Positions 36,758 to 44,791 of a DNA stretch of 56,252 nucleotides are shown here, piece after piece. Each line of letters begins with the position of its first letter. The stretch's first letter is position 1. The stretch comes from Oceanicaulis sp. Its GTDB lineage: Bacteria; Pseudomonadota; Alphaproteobacteria; Caulobacterales; Maricaulaceae. Location of the stretch: assembly GCA_028280165.1 (NCBI GenBank), contig JANQMI010000094.1:1-56252 (forward strand), given 5' to 3'. The notes under the pieces are model-generated. The model made no database searches. It was not told the DNA's origin and was given only the letters and a program-made list of their open reading frames with translations. The translations under genes and the position numbers were made by a program.

Positions 36758-36787
36758 GTGTCCCATGGCCCAAAAATCGTGGGACAC
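36758..36787. repeat. Inverted repeats next to the right end
   Basis: GTGTCCCA (36758-36765) and TGGGACAC (36780-36787), plus CCCAA/TTGGG and CCCCA/TGGGG pairs at 36793-36820, lie between the TPR gene and tRNA-Thr. They may be integrase arm sites or a terminator; the sequence does not decide. Confidence 0.4.
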
Positions 36788-36832
36788 TCTGGACCCCAAA
36801 CCATTGGGACTATTGTGGGGAGATTTGAGGTG

Positions 36833-36908
36833 TGGTGCCGGCTGAGGGACTTGAACCCCCGACCTTCGGTTTACAAAACCACTGCTCTACCAACTGAGCT
36901 AAGCCGGC
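36833..36908 (-). tRNA. tRNA-Thr (UGU)
   Basis: Cloverleaf read on the minus strand: GCCGGCT acceptor, D-loop TTGGTAGAGC, anticodon loop TTTGTAA with anticodon TGT, T-loop GGTTCAAGTCC, and encoded CCA. 76 bases. The 3' end faces the prophage, so this is the likely integration target and part of attR. Its transcription runs toward the accessory cassette on the same strand. Confidence 0.97.
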
Positions 36909-37040
36909 GCACCAAGGGTGTGAGACATACGCCATGGCGCGCGCTTCGCCAAGATGGCGGTGCGGTTGGTTGAACGCTGTTACGCAGAACGCGCCGACCG
37001 GTCGCATTTAAATGCCCTCTCAGGGGCATAGGCTAGCCCC

Positions 37041-38246
37041 ATGGCAGAGCTTCGGCGCGTTTTGGGGCCCATCAGCTTGTCGGTCTATGGGATCGGCGTG
37101 ACGATTGGTGCGGGCATTTATGCGGTCACTGGCGAGATTGCAGGCCTTGCCGGGGAGTGGACGCCTGCGGCTTTCTTGGCGGCCTGTATTGCAGCGATGT
37201 TCTCTGCGTTGTCTTACGCGGAAATGGCCACACGCCACCCCGAAAGCGCAGGTGAGGGTGCCTATGTGGCCCAAGGCCTGAGGTCGAGGCCCTTGTCTAT
37301 CTTCACGGGATACGCGGTGGCCTTGTCCGGGCTGATCTCATCGGCGGCCATATTGCGCGGGTTTGCAGGCTATTTCACCGAGTTTGCAACCTGGCCCATA
37401 CCGTTGGTGATGCTGGGGGTTCTGGCGATCCTGACCGCCGCCGCGCTTTGGGGCGTGCGTGAAGCAGTTTGGGCAGCTGGCATCGTGACCGTGATTGAAG
37501 TGGCAGGCCTGGTCATTGTCGTTGTCGCGGGCTGGCCGGAGGCGGTGAAGTCACCGTCGGTGATGACGCTATCCAATGCGCCGGCCTTCACCGGGTTTGC
37601 GGCGGCCATGTCATTGGCATTCTTCGCTTTTGTTGGCTTTGAGGACATCGTCAACATGGCCGAGGAGGCCCGGCAGCCGGAACGCACTCTGCCCATTGCC
37701 ATTGGCACCACGCTGGGCGCTGCGCTGGTGCTTTATGGATTGATTGGCTGGGTGTCGGTGTCCGCAGTTGGCCCTGAGACCCTGGCTGCCAGCCCGGCAC
37801 CCCTGGCGCGTGTCGTGGAGGCGGGGCTGGGTGGAAACTCTGGAGACATCCTGGCCGCGATCGCCTTGATTGCCATGGTCAATGGTGTGCTCGTACAGAT
37901 TTTGATGGCGTCTCGCGTGCTTTACGGCATGGCGCGCCGAGGCAGTGGTCCGCGCGTTCTTGCCTTGGTTCATCCGTCTCGGAGGACGCCGCATGTTGCG
38001 ACCTTGGTGTCTGCGGCGGTGGTTGCCATGCTGGCGCTGGCCGCGCCCTTGTCCATTCTGGCGCAGGGGACAGTTTTTGTCGTACTGGTGGTGTTTGTGC
38101 TGGTGAATGCGGCGCTGATTATGACCAAGCGGCGTGCGGAGATCAGCGATCATGCCTATTTCACCGCGCCGGGCTGGGCCCCGGTCGTCGGTCTGGTGAT
38201 CAGTGTGACGCTTTTCATTCTGTCTGTTGTTGGGCTGTTTGGCTAA
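37041..38246 (+). CDS. Amino-acid permease, APC family
   Basis: 401 residues. Begins MAELRRVLGPISLSVYGIGVTIGAGIYAVTGEIAG, the consensus first helix with GIGxxIGAGIY. About eleven to twelve transmembrane helices follow, with conserved FVGFEDIVNMAEEARQPERTLP (helix 5-6 area). Imports amino acids by cation or proton coupling. It lies 132 bases from tRNA-Thr on the opposite strand and is part of the chromosome, not the prophage. Confidence 0.9.
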   Translation: MAELRRVLGPISLSVYGIGVTIGAGIYAVTGEIAGLAGEWTPAAFLAACIAAMFSALSYAEMATRHPESAGEGAYVAQGLRSRPLSIFTGYAVALSGLISSAAILRGFAGYFTEFATWPIPLVMLGVLAILTAAALWGVREAVWAAGIVTVIEVAGLVIVVVAGWPEAVKSPSVMTLSNAPAFTGFAAAMSLAFFAFVGFEDIVNMAEEARQPERTLPIAIGTTLGAALVLYGLIGWVSVSAVGPETLAASPAPLARVVEAGLGGNSGDILAAIALIAMVNGVLVQILMASRVLYGMARRGSGPRVLALVHPSRRTPHVATLVSAAVVAMLALAAPLSILAQGTVFVVLVVFVLVNAALIMTKRRAEISDHAYFTAPGWAPVVGLVISVTLFILSVVGLFG

Positions 38247-38299
38247 GTCTGGCGCGAGGTTTGCAGCAGCCTTGGGCAAGTGACCCAAGGATAAACGCC

Positions 38300-39511
38300 A
38301 TGGCGACCGTTTTTTTGTTAGGCAATCTGCGCGCGAGCCTCACCCTGGCGCGATCCCTGGCCAAGGCCGGGCACAGAATTGTCGCCGGGATGGATGGTGC
38401 CGACCCTTATCTCTTCCTGTCCCGCCATGTGGCCCAGACCGTCGTGCACGCACCGCTGGACGCTGCGCCTGAGGCCGCGCTGCGCGCACTGATCCCAGAG
38501 CTGGACCGGCTCAATGTGGACATCCTGCTGCCGGTCAGCGAGGTCGCAACGCGGCTGGTGGCGCAGCAGGCGGATCGGCTGACACCCCATGTAAAGCTGG
38601 CGATGCCGGACCCTGTGCTGGTCAGGCGCTGTGCCGATAAGGCGGGGTTGTTTGAGGCCTGTGAAGCCGCAGGGGTACCGCTGGCCCAGCGACGGATTGT
38701 CTCCTCTGTGGCCGAGCTTCACCGCGCCGCTGATACGGTGGGTGCCCCCTTAATCGTTAAGCCGACGGATTCCACCGCCTATGTTCTGGATCGCAAGGCT
38801 TTGCGCTTTGACTGCGTGAGCGCGGCGAAAAGCGCCGTTGCGGCATGGCCCGCTGGTCATCAAACCCTGTGCGTTCAGCGATTTGTCGATGGCCCAAGGT
38901 TGAACGTGTATTTCGCAGCCCGTGAAGGCCGGCTTTTGGGTGCCGTCCCGGTGGAGATTACCCGGACCGATGCCCTGGATGGGACAGGCTATGCGGTCGC
39001 CGGTCGCTCTGTCGTCGCGAGCGACGCTTTGCGCCAAGCCACTGAAACCTTGATTGATTATCTGGGCTATCATGGCGTCGGGTGCGCGCAGTTTATGCAG
39101 TCCGCCGATGGCCAGGCGTTGAGTTTTCTAGAGATCAATCCGCGGCTGGGTGCCAATTTCAAAATTGCCGAAGCGTGTGGATTGCCGCTTTCAGAGCTTG
39201 CGGTGGCCCTACCGATGGGCGATGCGCCTTGGTTTGAGAGCGATCCGTGGCGCTTTAAGGCCGATATTCGCTATGCCTGGACCAAGGGTGCCGTTTCTGG
39301 GGCTCTGAAAGCCAAGCGGGCCCGGGATATCGGGTGGGCTGGCTGTCTGGGGCTTATGTCTCAGGCGGCACGCGAAGCCCTTGCCCCTTGCCATCTGACC
39401 TTCGATCTCGCCGACCCGCTGCCGACGCTGGGGAGCTATACGAATATTATCGCGGGCAAGCTCATGGAGCGCCGGGTCACCGCGATGCTCGCTGCGCCTG
39501 AACAGGCTTAG
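38300..39511 (+). CDS. ATP-grasp enzyme, carbamoyl-phosphate-synthase-like fold
   Basis: ATG 38300, AAGGA upstream; 403 residues. MATVFLLGNLRASLTLARSLAKAGHRIVAGMDG is a pre-ATP-grasp nucleotide-type domain; the ATP-binding domain includes GAPLIVKPTDSTAYVLD, LCVQRFVDGPRLNVY and SFLEINPRLGANFKIAEACG, where E-I-N-P-R is the Mg-binding motif of carboxylate-amine ligases. The substrate is unknown; relatives make peptides, or modify lysine or sugars. Follows the permease by about 54 bases on the same strand. Confidence 0.75.
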   Translation: MATVFLLGNLRASLTLARSLAKAGHRIVAGMDGADPYLFLSRHVAQTVVHAPLDAAPEAALRALIPELDRLNVDILLPVSEVATRLVAQQADRLTPHVKLAMPDPVLVRRCADKAGLFEACEAAGVPLAQRRIVSSVAELHRAADTVGAPLIVKPTDSTAYVLDRKALRFDCVSAAKSAVAAWPAGHQTLCVQRFVDGPRLNVYFAAREGRLLGAVPVEITRTDALDGTGYAVAGRSVVASDALRQATETLIDYLGYHGVGCAQFMQSADGQALSFLEINPRLGANFKIAEACGLPLSELAVALPMGDAPWFESDPWRFKADIRYAWTKGAVSGALKAKRARDIGWAGCLGLMSQAAREALAPCHLTFDLADPLPTLGSYTNIIAGKLMERRVTAMLAAPEQA

Positions 39512-39590
39512 GCAGATCGTCTTTGCATCGCCGTCCTTCCCGTCGTGGGGTGAGGGCGCGAAGCGAACGAACGGCCATGAAAATGGGTGG

Positions 39591-39680
39591 GTCGGGTGAA
39601 GAGCATCGAATCCTGGCGCTGCCCCCCACCCGACCAGGCCTTCGGCCTGCCCACCCTCCCCACGAGGGGGAGGGACGGGT
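39591..39680. repeat. Intergenic palindromic repeat (CACCCTCCCC...GGGGAGGG type)
   Basis: CACCCTCCCC and GGGGGAGGGACGGG face each other at about 39651-39678, after CCCACCCGACCAGGCCTTCGG. The same type of element recurs at 49219-49349. The 310-base gap between the ATP-grasp gene and metG holds this and no ORF I trust. Confidence 0.6.
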
Positions 39681-39820
39681 ACCAAGCCTTTTAGAGAGTT
39701 ATGCGAGACCTCACCTCCATCAACGGCGGTGCGCAGGTGCGATTTCCTTCACCCTTCTAGGATGACAGTGTGCAAGGCGAGGGCTATGTGTGCGACACCA
39801 CTCATGCACAGGTTCCCCCA

Positions 39821-41530
39821 ATGGCCCGTATCCTCATCACCAGCGCGCTGCCTTACATCAATGGCGTGAAACATCTCGGCAATTTGGCCGGGTCCATGCT
39901 GCCGGCCGATGTCTATGCCCGCTTCCAGCGGCTGCGCGGCCATGAGGTTCTGGCCATCTGCGCAACCGATGAACATGGTACGCCGGCTGAACTGGCGGCC
40001 GCAGCGACGGGTCAGGATGTCCGCACCTATTGTGATGAACAGCATGATATCCAGAAAAGCCTCGGCGAGCGCTACGGCCTGGCCTGGGATCATTTCGGCC
40101 GCACCTCATCGAAAGCCAATGCAGACCTGACCCAGCATTTCGCCGAGGTGCTAGAAGCCAATAATCTGATTGAAGAAGTGGTTGAAAAGCAGGTCTTTTC
40201 CATCGATGACGACCGCTTTCTGCCGGACCGCTATGTGGAAGGCATTTGCCCCAATTGCGGCTTTGAGCATGCCCGCGGCGATCAGTGCGATAATTGCGGC
40301 AAGCTCTTAGATCCGGTCGACCTGATCGAGCCGTATTCGGCGATTTCCGGGTCTCGCAATCTGGAGGTGCGCGACACCCGTCATCTGCGTTTGAAGCAGA
40401 CGGTGGTGGAAGACCGCCTGCGCGCCTGGGTTAACGCCTCCACCGACTGGCCGCCGCTGGCCAAATCCATCGCCAATAAATGGCTGGATGAAGGCCTGCG
40501 TGACCGTACGATCACCCGCGATCTGAAATGGGGGGTGCCGGTCACCAAAGACGGGGCTCCTCGCGACGGCTTTGAGGACAAAGTCTTCTATGTCTGGTTC
40601 GATGCGCCGATCGGCTATATCGCGGCGACGGTGGAGTGGGCGGAAAAGACGGGTCAGGACTGGGAGCGCTGGTGGCGCACCGATAAAGGTGCCGACGATG
40701 TCAGCTATGTCCAATTCATGGGCAAGGACAATGTGGCCTTCCACACCGTCAGCTTCCCGGCAACGCTGCTCGGGTCTGAAGAACCCTGGAAGACAGTCGA
40801 CAAGCTGAAAGCCTTTAACTGGCTGAATTGGTATGGCGGCAAGTTTTCAACATCCAACCAGCGCGGGGTCTTTATGGACAAGGCGCTGGAGCTGCTACCG
40901 GCCGATTACTGGCGCTGGTATTTGACCGCTTACGCGCCGGAAGGGGCGGACGCCCAATTCACCTGGGACCATTTCCAAAGCGCGATCAACACCGATCTGG
41001 CCAATGTGCTGGGCAATATGGTCAACCGCATCCTGAAATTCGCCACGTCCCGTTTTGATGGAGTGGTGCCAGAGGGGGGCGAGCCCGGTGAAGACGAGGC
41101 CTGGCTCGCCGGGGAGGTTGAGGCGCGTCTGACCGCGATTGCTGAGCACTATGAGGCCATGGAGTTTCGCAAGGCGGCGGCGGAAACCCGCGCATTGTGG
41201 GCGGCGGGCAATGAGTATCTGACCCGTGCTGAACCCTGGTCGCACTTCAAAACCGACAAGGACCGGGCGGCTGTCGGGGTGCGCACGGGGATTAATCTGA
41301 TCACTCTGGCTGCGATTGTGGCTCAGCCGGTGATTCCGGGCGCGGCCAAAACCATCCTCGACGCCGTCGGGGTCCCTGAGGATCGGCGCACCTGGCCAAC
41401 CGGCTCTGGCGCAGAGCTGCTCGATGCGCTGCCACGGGGGCTGGCCTTCTCTGTCCCCGACGTCTTGTTCGCCAAGGTGGAAGACGCGCAAGTGGAGGCG
41501 TGGACCGAAGCCTTTGCAGGTGCCAACTGA
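39821..41530 (+). CDS. metG: Methionyl-tRNA synthetase
   Basis: ATG 39821; upstream in-frame codons are not conserved-looking. 569 residues. The HIGH-type motif is HLGN at 18-21; zinc-knuckle cysteines at about 143, 146, 156 and 159 (CPNCG, CDNCG); KMSKS counterpart is KFSTS at 341-345. The anticodon-binding helices follow ([23 protein letters not shown]). It activates methionine for tRNA-Met. Near-standard length, without the C-terminal OB domain of E. coli MetRS. Confidence 0.95.
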   Translation: MARILITSALPYINGVKHLGNLAGSMLPADVYARFQRLRGHEVLAICATDEHGTPAELAAAATGQDVRTYCDEQHDIQKSLGERYGLAWDHFGRTSSKANADLTQHFAEVLEANNLIEEVVEKQVFSIDDDRFLPDRYVEGICPNCGFEHARGDQCDNCGKLLDPVDLIEPYSAISGSRNLEVRDTRHLRLKQTVVEDRLRAWVNASTDWPPLAKSIANKWLDEGLRDRTITRDLKWGVPVTKDGAPRDGFEDKVFYVWFDAPIGYIAATVEWAEKTGQDWERWWRTDKGADDVSYVQFMGKDNVAFHTVSFPATLLGSEEPWKTVDKLKAFNWLNWYGGKFSTSNQRGVFMDKALELLPADYWRWYLTAYAPEGADAQFTWDHFQSAINTDLANVLGNMVNRILKFATSRFDGVVPEGGEPGEDEAWLAGEVEARLTAIAEHYEAMEFRKAAAETRALWAAGNEYLTRAEPWSHFKTDKDRAAVGVRTGINLITLAAIVAQPVIPGAAKTILDAVGVPEDRRTWPTGSGAELLDALPRGLAFSVPDVLFAKVEDAQVEAWTEAFAGAN

Positions 41531-41603
41531 AGTCGACTGAACACAGTTAGCGCTTCATCAACCCTGTTGGCCCATGGTCGCTGCTTCGATGATGGGGAGC
41601 GGC

Positions 41604-42095
41604 ATGACCGACGCACCGATTTTAGGAGAGGGCGCATTGAGCGCTGAGGCTTTGGCGGCTGCCAATGTCCATCCTGAAAGCGGTCTGGCAACCGATTATC
41701 TCAACCATTTCAATGAAGTTGTGATGCTTCTTGAGATGATTGGCGATATGCCAGAGATGGCCGACGACATTCTCGATTGGAAGCCTTGCCCCTATGAAGC
41801 GCATTTCGTGCGGACCGGCTATGCCGGTGCAGACACGGTGATTGGGGCCTATGCGGCCGTCCCGCACGCCCTCAAAGCGCATTTTCAGACCATTATCACA
41901 GCGCTGGACGACGCTCTGGGCGAAGCCCAGGACAAGCTTCGCGCCGAAGATGTCATGGGGGCGGTCACGTTGGCGGCCCAGGACATTGCCCCGCTGCTTG
42001 CGGCGGCCCGTGCGGCCGTACACGGGCGCATCGAAGGTGACGGCATTGATGAAAGCCAGGCCGACCAGGCGGAAGTCGACGCCCTATTTGGCTAG
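41604..42095 (+). CDS. Conserved hypothetical protein, 163 aa
   Basis: ATG 41604 with GGGGAGCGG upstream. The acidic, helix-rich chain (LSAEALAAANVHPESGLATDYLNHFNEVVMLLEMIGDMPEMADDIL, then PYEAHFVRTGYAGADTVI) resembles a family of alphaproteobacterial proteins of unknown role found near metG. Nothing enzymatic is visible. Same strand and about 70 bases from metG, so possibly co-transcribed. Confidence 0.7.
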   Translation: MTDAPILGEGALSAEALAAANVHPESGLATDYLNHFNEVVMLLEMIGDMPEMADDILDWKPCPYEAHFVRTGYAGADTVIGAYAAVPHALKAHFQTIITALDDALGEAQDKLRAEDVMGAVTLAAQDIAPLLAAARAAVHGRIEGDGIDESQADQAEVDALFG

Positions 42096-42160
42096 GGCGT
42101 AGCGTTGACCTGACCCCCGGAACCGGTCTGCAATGCCCGCAAAGAGTTGCGAGCATAAAG

Positions 42161-42553
42161 ATGACCGTTTTACGCATTTCCTCCGGAGCCCCTTGGGAGA
42201 ACAAAGTTGGCTATCGCCGCGCGGTGCGCGTCGGCAATCACGTCTTTGTCGCCGGAACCGTGGCCGTTGATGAATCCGGACAGCCGTTTGCGCCGGGCGA
42301 TGTGGGAGCTCAGGCCGCCCGCGCGCTGCAGATTATTGAAGCGGCATTGCATCAGGCCGGTGCCCAGATTGACCATGTGGTGCGGACCCGCATTTTCACC
42401 ACTGACATGCATCCGGACACTCAAGCCGCAGTGGGGGCGGCACATCTGGCCATGTTCAAGGACCACCCACCGGCTTCGACTATGCTGGCGGTCAGTGCGC
42501 TGGCCCATCCTGCTTTTCTGGTTGAGATCGAGGCGGATGCGGTGATCCTCTAA
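42161..42553 (+). CDS. RidA/YjgF-family protein
   Basis: 130 residues. TVLRISSGAPWENKVGYRRAVRVGNHVFVAGTVAVDESGQ, GAQAARALQIIEAALHQAGAQIDHVVRTRIFTTD and HPAFLVEIEADAVIL. The R in VVRTRIF and the final glutamate (E-I-E-A) are the usual RidA positions for enamine/imine deaminase activity, which clears reactive 2-aminoacrylate. The C-terminus is echoed in a 39-base fragment at 43190-43228 (see there). Confidence 0.85.
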   Translation: MTVLRISSGAPWENKVGYRRAVRVGNHVFVAGTVAVDESGQPFAPGDVGAQAARALQIIEAALHQAGAQIDHVVRTRIFTTDMHPDTQAAVGAAHLAMFKDHPPASTMLAVSALAHPAFLVEIEADAVIL

Positions 42554-42584
42554 TATCAGGGCCCGCCCGTATCCTAGCGGGGCG

Positions 42585-43082
42585 TTACTGCTCGCAATCA
42601 GGTTGGCAGCCCCAGGGCAGGTCCTCAACAGGCCCATCATGCGCGGGAATTCGCACGCTGAGTTTCCGTCCGGCCACGTCATAGGGCGTTTCTATATGGG
42701 GGAGGAAGGGGCCCCAGGCGAGATATCGGCACACTTCTAGCTCGATAGTCAGGCCTTCGATCTCACACTGGTAGGATACAGCAACATAGGTCGCTCCGGT
42801 CCGTATTCTGATCGGCTCAAGCGTGTCTTCGCACATTGAAAAGAGCTGCTTTCGGGCATCTTCAGACAGCATGTCCAGGCCTTGTTCTGTTCGCGGATCA
42901 AGCGGTCTGGCGAAGAAATGCCCACGAGCGGTTTCCACCTCCTCAGGAATGCCCCCTGTGACCTCAGTTGCGTAGAACAAGGGATTGTCAAAATCGAGAT
43001 GCCTCGCCTGGCTCCATGGGAAGATCCAGATCACAAACAAGGCCAGACTAACCAGCAATACGAGCGTAAGCGTTCTGAGCAC
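42585..43082 (-). CDS. Membrane-anchored hypothetical protein, 165 aa
   Basis: MLRTLTLVLLVSLALFVIWIFPWSQARHLDF is an N-terminal transmembrane anchor or signal. The rest is periplasmic and contains several cysteines (SMCEDTLEP, SYQCEIEG, EVCRYL, WGCQPDCEQ), suggesting disulfides or metal binding. No recognised family. It lies convergent to the RidA gene, between RidA and its duplicated fragment, so it may have been inserted there. Confidence 0.6.
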   Translation of the reverse strand: MLRTLTLVLLVSLALFVIWIFPWSQARHLDFDNPLFYATEVTGGIPEEVETARGHFFARPLDPRTEQGLDMLSEDARKQLFSMCEDTLEPIRIRTGATYVAVSYQCEIEGLTIELEVCRYLAWGPFLPHIETPYDVAGRKLSVRIPAHDGPVEDLPWGCQPDCEQ

Positions 43083-43189
43083 TGGGCAGCACCTTTGTTG
43101 GCCATGCGCGGGGATCCGCGTCTCTGCTGAAGTGGTAGACGAAACCGCAGACGCAAGTGCGACTGATCACGCGCGCACAGGATCACTTG

Positions 43190-43228
43190 TTTTGGCTTGA
43201 GATCGAGGCGGATGCCGTTATCCCTTAG
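43190..43228 (+). pseudogene. 39-base remnant of the RidA gene end
   Basis: Translates as FWLEIEADAVIP-stop, nearly the same as the RidA C-terminus FLVEIEADAVIL-stop at 42515-42553. The intervening 640 bases hold the 165-residue gene. Likely trace of a tandem duplication or of an insertion; no functional promoter is visible. 43083-43258 contains nothing else of note. Confidence 0.55.
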
Positions 43229-43258
43229 GGCCTGATTTCTCACCAGGAGCACGCCGTC

Positions 43259-44503
43259 ATGGACCTCTCACTCATTCCCGCCGATCAGCCTGTGGCGGTG
43301 ATGGCCGGCCTGTTTGGTATCGCAGCAGCCGGCTTTTTGCTTGAGAAGACCAAGTTTGGCGCGCTGCTGACCGGTACGGTCTGGGCGATCCTGATTGCCA
43401 TTCTGGCCACCAACCTTCGCCTGCCTGTGGGCACAACCGACGGCGGAGATACGGTCTGGATGGGCCTGATGCCCTTTGCCTCCAGCGCATATGACTTCGT
43501 CTTTCGCTATGCTGTTCCGGTGTTGATTCCGCTCTTCCTGATGAAGGCGGACCTCCGCCGCATTCTGTTTGAAACCACGCGCATGACCGGGGCCTTTGCC
43601 ATCTGTTGTGTGGCGACCCTTGTGGGCGTTTTTGGTGCGGTGCTTTTGGTCGATCTCGGCGCGCAAGAGGCTGCGGTCGCTGCGTCTCTGACGGGCTCTT
43701 ACACTGGTGGGACCGTCAACTTCGTTCCGCTCACGCAGATGACCGGTCTGGCTGAAGATGGCGCTCTGGTGGCGGCGATTATTGCTGCGGACCATTTGGC
43801 GAGCGCCAGCTGGGTCGCCGTGATGGCCGTGCTGCCTGGCATCGCCTGGGTCGCGAAACGCTTTGTGCCTCGCGACCACACCCAGGGCGAGGTCGAAGAC
43901 GCCGGTGAAGGCAGTGGCGGCCGGGTGACATCGCTGAGCCTGGCCTTGACGCTCACCTATGCCCTGGTCGTTGTGGCCTTGGGCGATGCGATCGTGCGAG
44001 GCGGAGCCTATGTGTTTGAAACCTGGTGGGGTTTGGGGGCAGACGATTTGCGCGCCATCATTGGTGTGTCCATTGGTGATTTGCGCTATGTCGCGATTAC
44101 CGCGCTGGCATTGATCCTGCCCACCGCCATTCCAGGCCGGATGGCTAAACTCCATGGCGGCTTTGAGCTGGGCGTGGTGTTCGCCTTCATGTTCTTTGCC
44201 GCGATTGCTGCGGAATCCAATATTGGCATGCTGATCGAGGTTGCACCTCTGATCGGGCTCTTCATCCTGGTTCTGGTCAGTGTGCACGCCGTTGTGGCGC
44301 TGGTGCTGGCTAAGTTTTCTCGCCTGTCTCTGCCGGAGATTCTGATTGCCTCAAACGCGGCGATCCTGGGCGCGACAACCGCGCCGGCGCTCGCAGCGGC
44401 CAAAGGCTGGCGTGATCTCGTCACGCCGGGCGTCCTGATGGGGGTGCTGGGCTATGCGGTGGGCACGGTGCTGGGCACAGCGGTGTTCGGCATTTTGAGC
44501 TAG
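43259..44503 (+). CDS. DUF819 membrane protein
   Basis: 414 residues, about eleven transmembrane segments. MDLSLIPADQPVAVMAGLFGIAAAGFLLEKTKFGALLTGTVWA, then a duplicated layout with AASLTGSYTGGTVNFVPL and ASNAAILGATTAPALAAAKGW, which is typical of DUF819 (YjcL-type) proteins, thought to be transporters with an inverted repeat. CACCAGGAGCACGCCGTC (AGGAG) precedes ATG 43259. Substrate unknown. Confidence 0.8.
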   Translation: MDLSLIPADQPVAVMAGLFGIAAAGFLLEKTKFGALLTGTVWAILIAILATNLRLPVGTTDGGDTVWMGLMPFASSAYDFVFRYAVPVLIPLFLMKADLRRILFETTRMTGAFAICCVATLVGVFGAVLLVDLGAQEAAVAASLTGSYTGGTVNFVPLTQMTGLAEDGALVAAIIAADHLASASWVAVMAVLPGIAWVAKRFVPRDHTQGEVEDAGEGSGGRVTSLSLALTLTYALVVVALGDAIVRGGAYVFETWWGLGADDLRAIIGVSIGDLRYVAITALALILPTAIPGRMAKLHGGFELGVVFAFMFFAAIAAESNIGMLIEVAPLIGLFILVLVSVHAVVALVLAKFSRLSLPEILIASNAAILGATTAPALAAAKGWRDLVTPGVLMGVLGYAVGTVLGTAVFGILS

Positions 44504-44605
44504 GCCGTTACAGGGGCCCTCTGGATCTAGATCTGCGCCCCTTGTGCCCTGACGCGAACACAGCCATCGTGTTGATCTCTGTAGTCATTGAAAGGAGGTG
44601 ATCCG

Positions 44606-44686
44606 ATGTCGAGTGTTTCACGTTCAGGACGGTCCGCCCTGCGCGGCGCGGTGGTGTTGGAGCAGCCTTCGGTGCTTACCGCCTAG
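44606..44686 (+). CDS. 26-residue small protein with a perfect Shine-Dalgarno site
   Basis: ATG 44606 to TAG 44684-44686: MSSVSRSGRSALRGAVVLEQ, then PSVLTA. The 14 bases AAAGGAGGTGATCC at 44591-44604 are an exact complement of the 16S rRNA 3' end (GGATCACCTCCTTT), with seven bases between GGAGG and the ATG. Downstream is a strong terminator (44731). This has the layout of a small translated mRNA or a regulatory RNA with a coding part. No homologue known to me. Confidence 0.5.
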   Translation: MSSVSRSGRSALRGAVVLEQPSVLTA

Positions 44687-44730
44687 CGCATCGGCTTAGC
44701 CAAGGACGGCTCGTCCAGGCTGAACACGGT

Positions 44731-44763
44731 AAAGGCCCCGCCGATGCGGGGCCTTTATTTGTT
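44731..44763 (+). terminator. Strong intrinsic terminator
   Basis: AAAGGCCCCGC (44731-44741) pairs with GCGGGGCCTTT (44746-44756), loop CGAT, followed by ATTTG. It ends the short-peptide transcript, and in the other direction its A-rich side could serve the acyl-CoA dehydrogenase gene. Confidence 0.85.
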
Positions 44764-44791
44764 TGCGCAGCCGGTGTGCTGGCCCGTCCCA

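Larger units (their letters stand above)
1..36833. mobile_element. Lambda-like siphophage prophage (left end outside the window)
   Basis: Repressor, replication, packaging, head, tail and lysis genes follow each other in lambda-like order and most are intact, so this looks like a complete or nearly complete temperate siphophage. The right boundary is placed at the 3' end of tRNA-Thr at 36833 because phage-type genes stop there and ordinary chromosomal genes begin on the other side. No integrase or excisionase is seen, so the left boundary must be beyond base 1. The tape measure of 614 residues would suggest a tail near 90 nm using the usual 0.15 nm per residue rule (inference). Confidence 0.9.

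Noticed and set aside
34927-36804. Longer start for the TPR gene
   Set aside because: The extra 40 residues look random and run across inverted repeats next to the attachment site; ATG 36684 is preferred.
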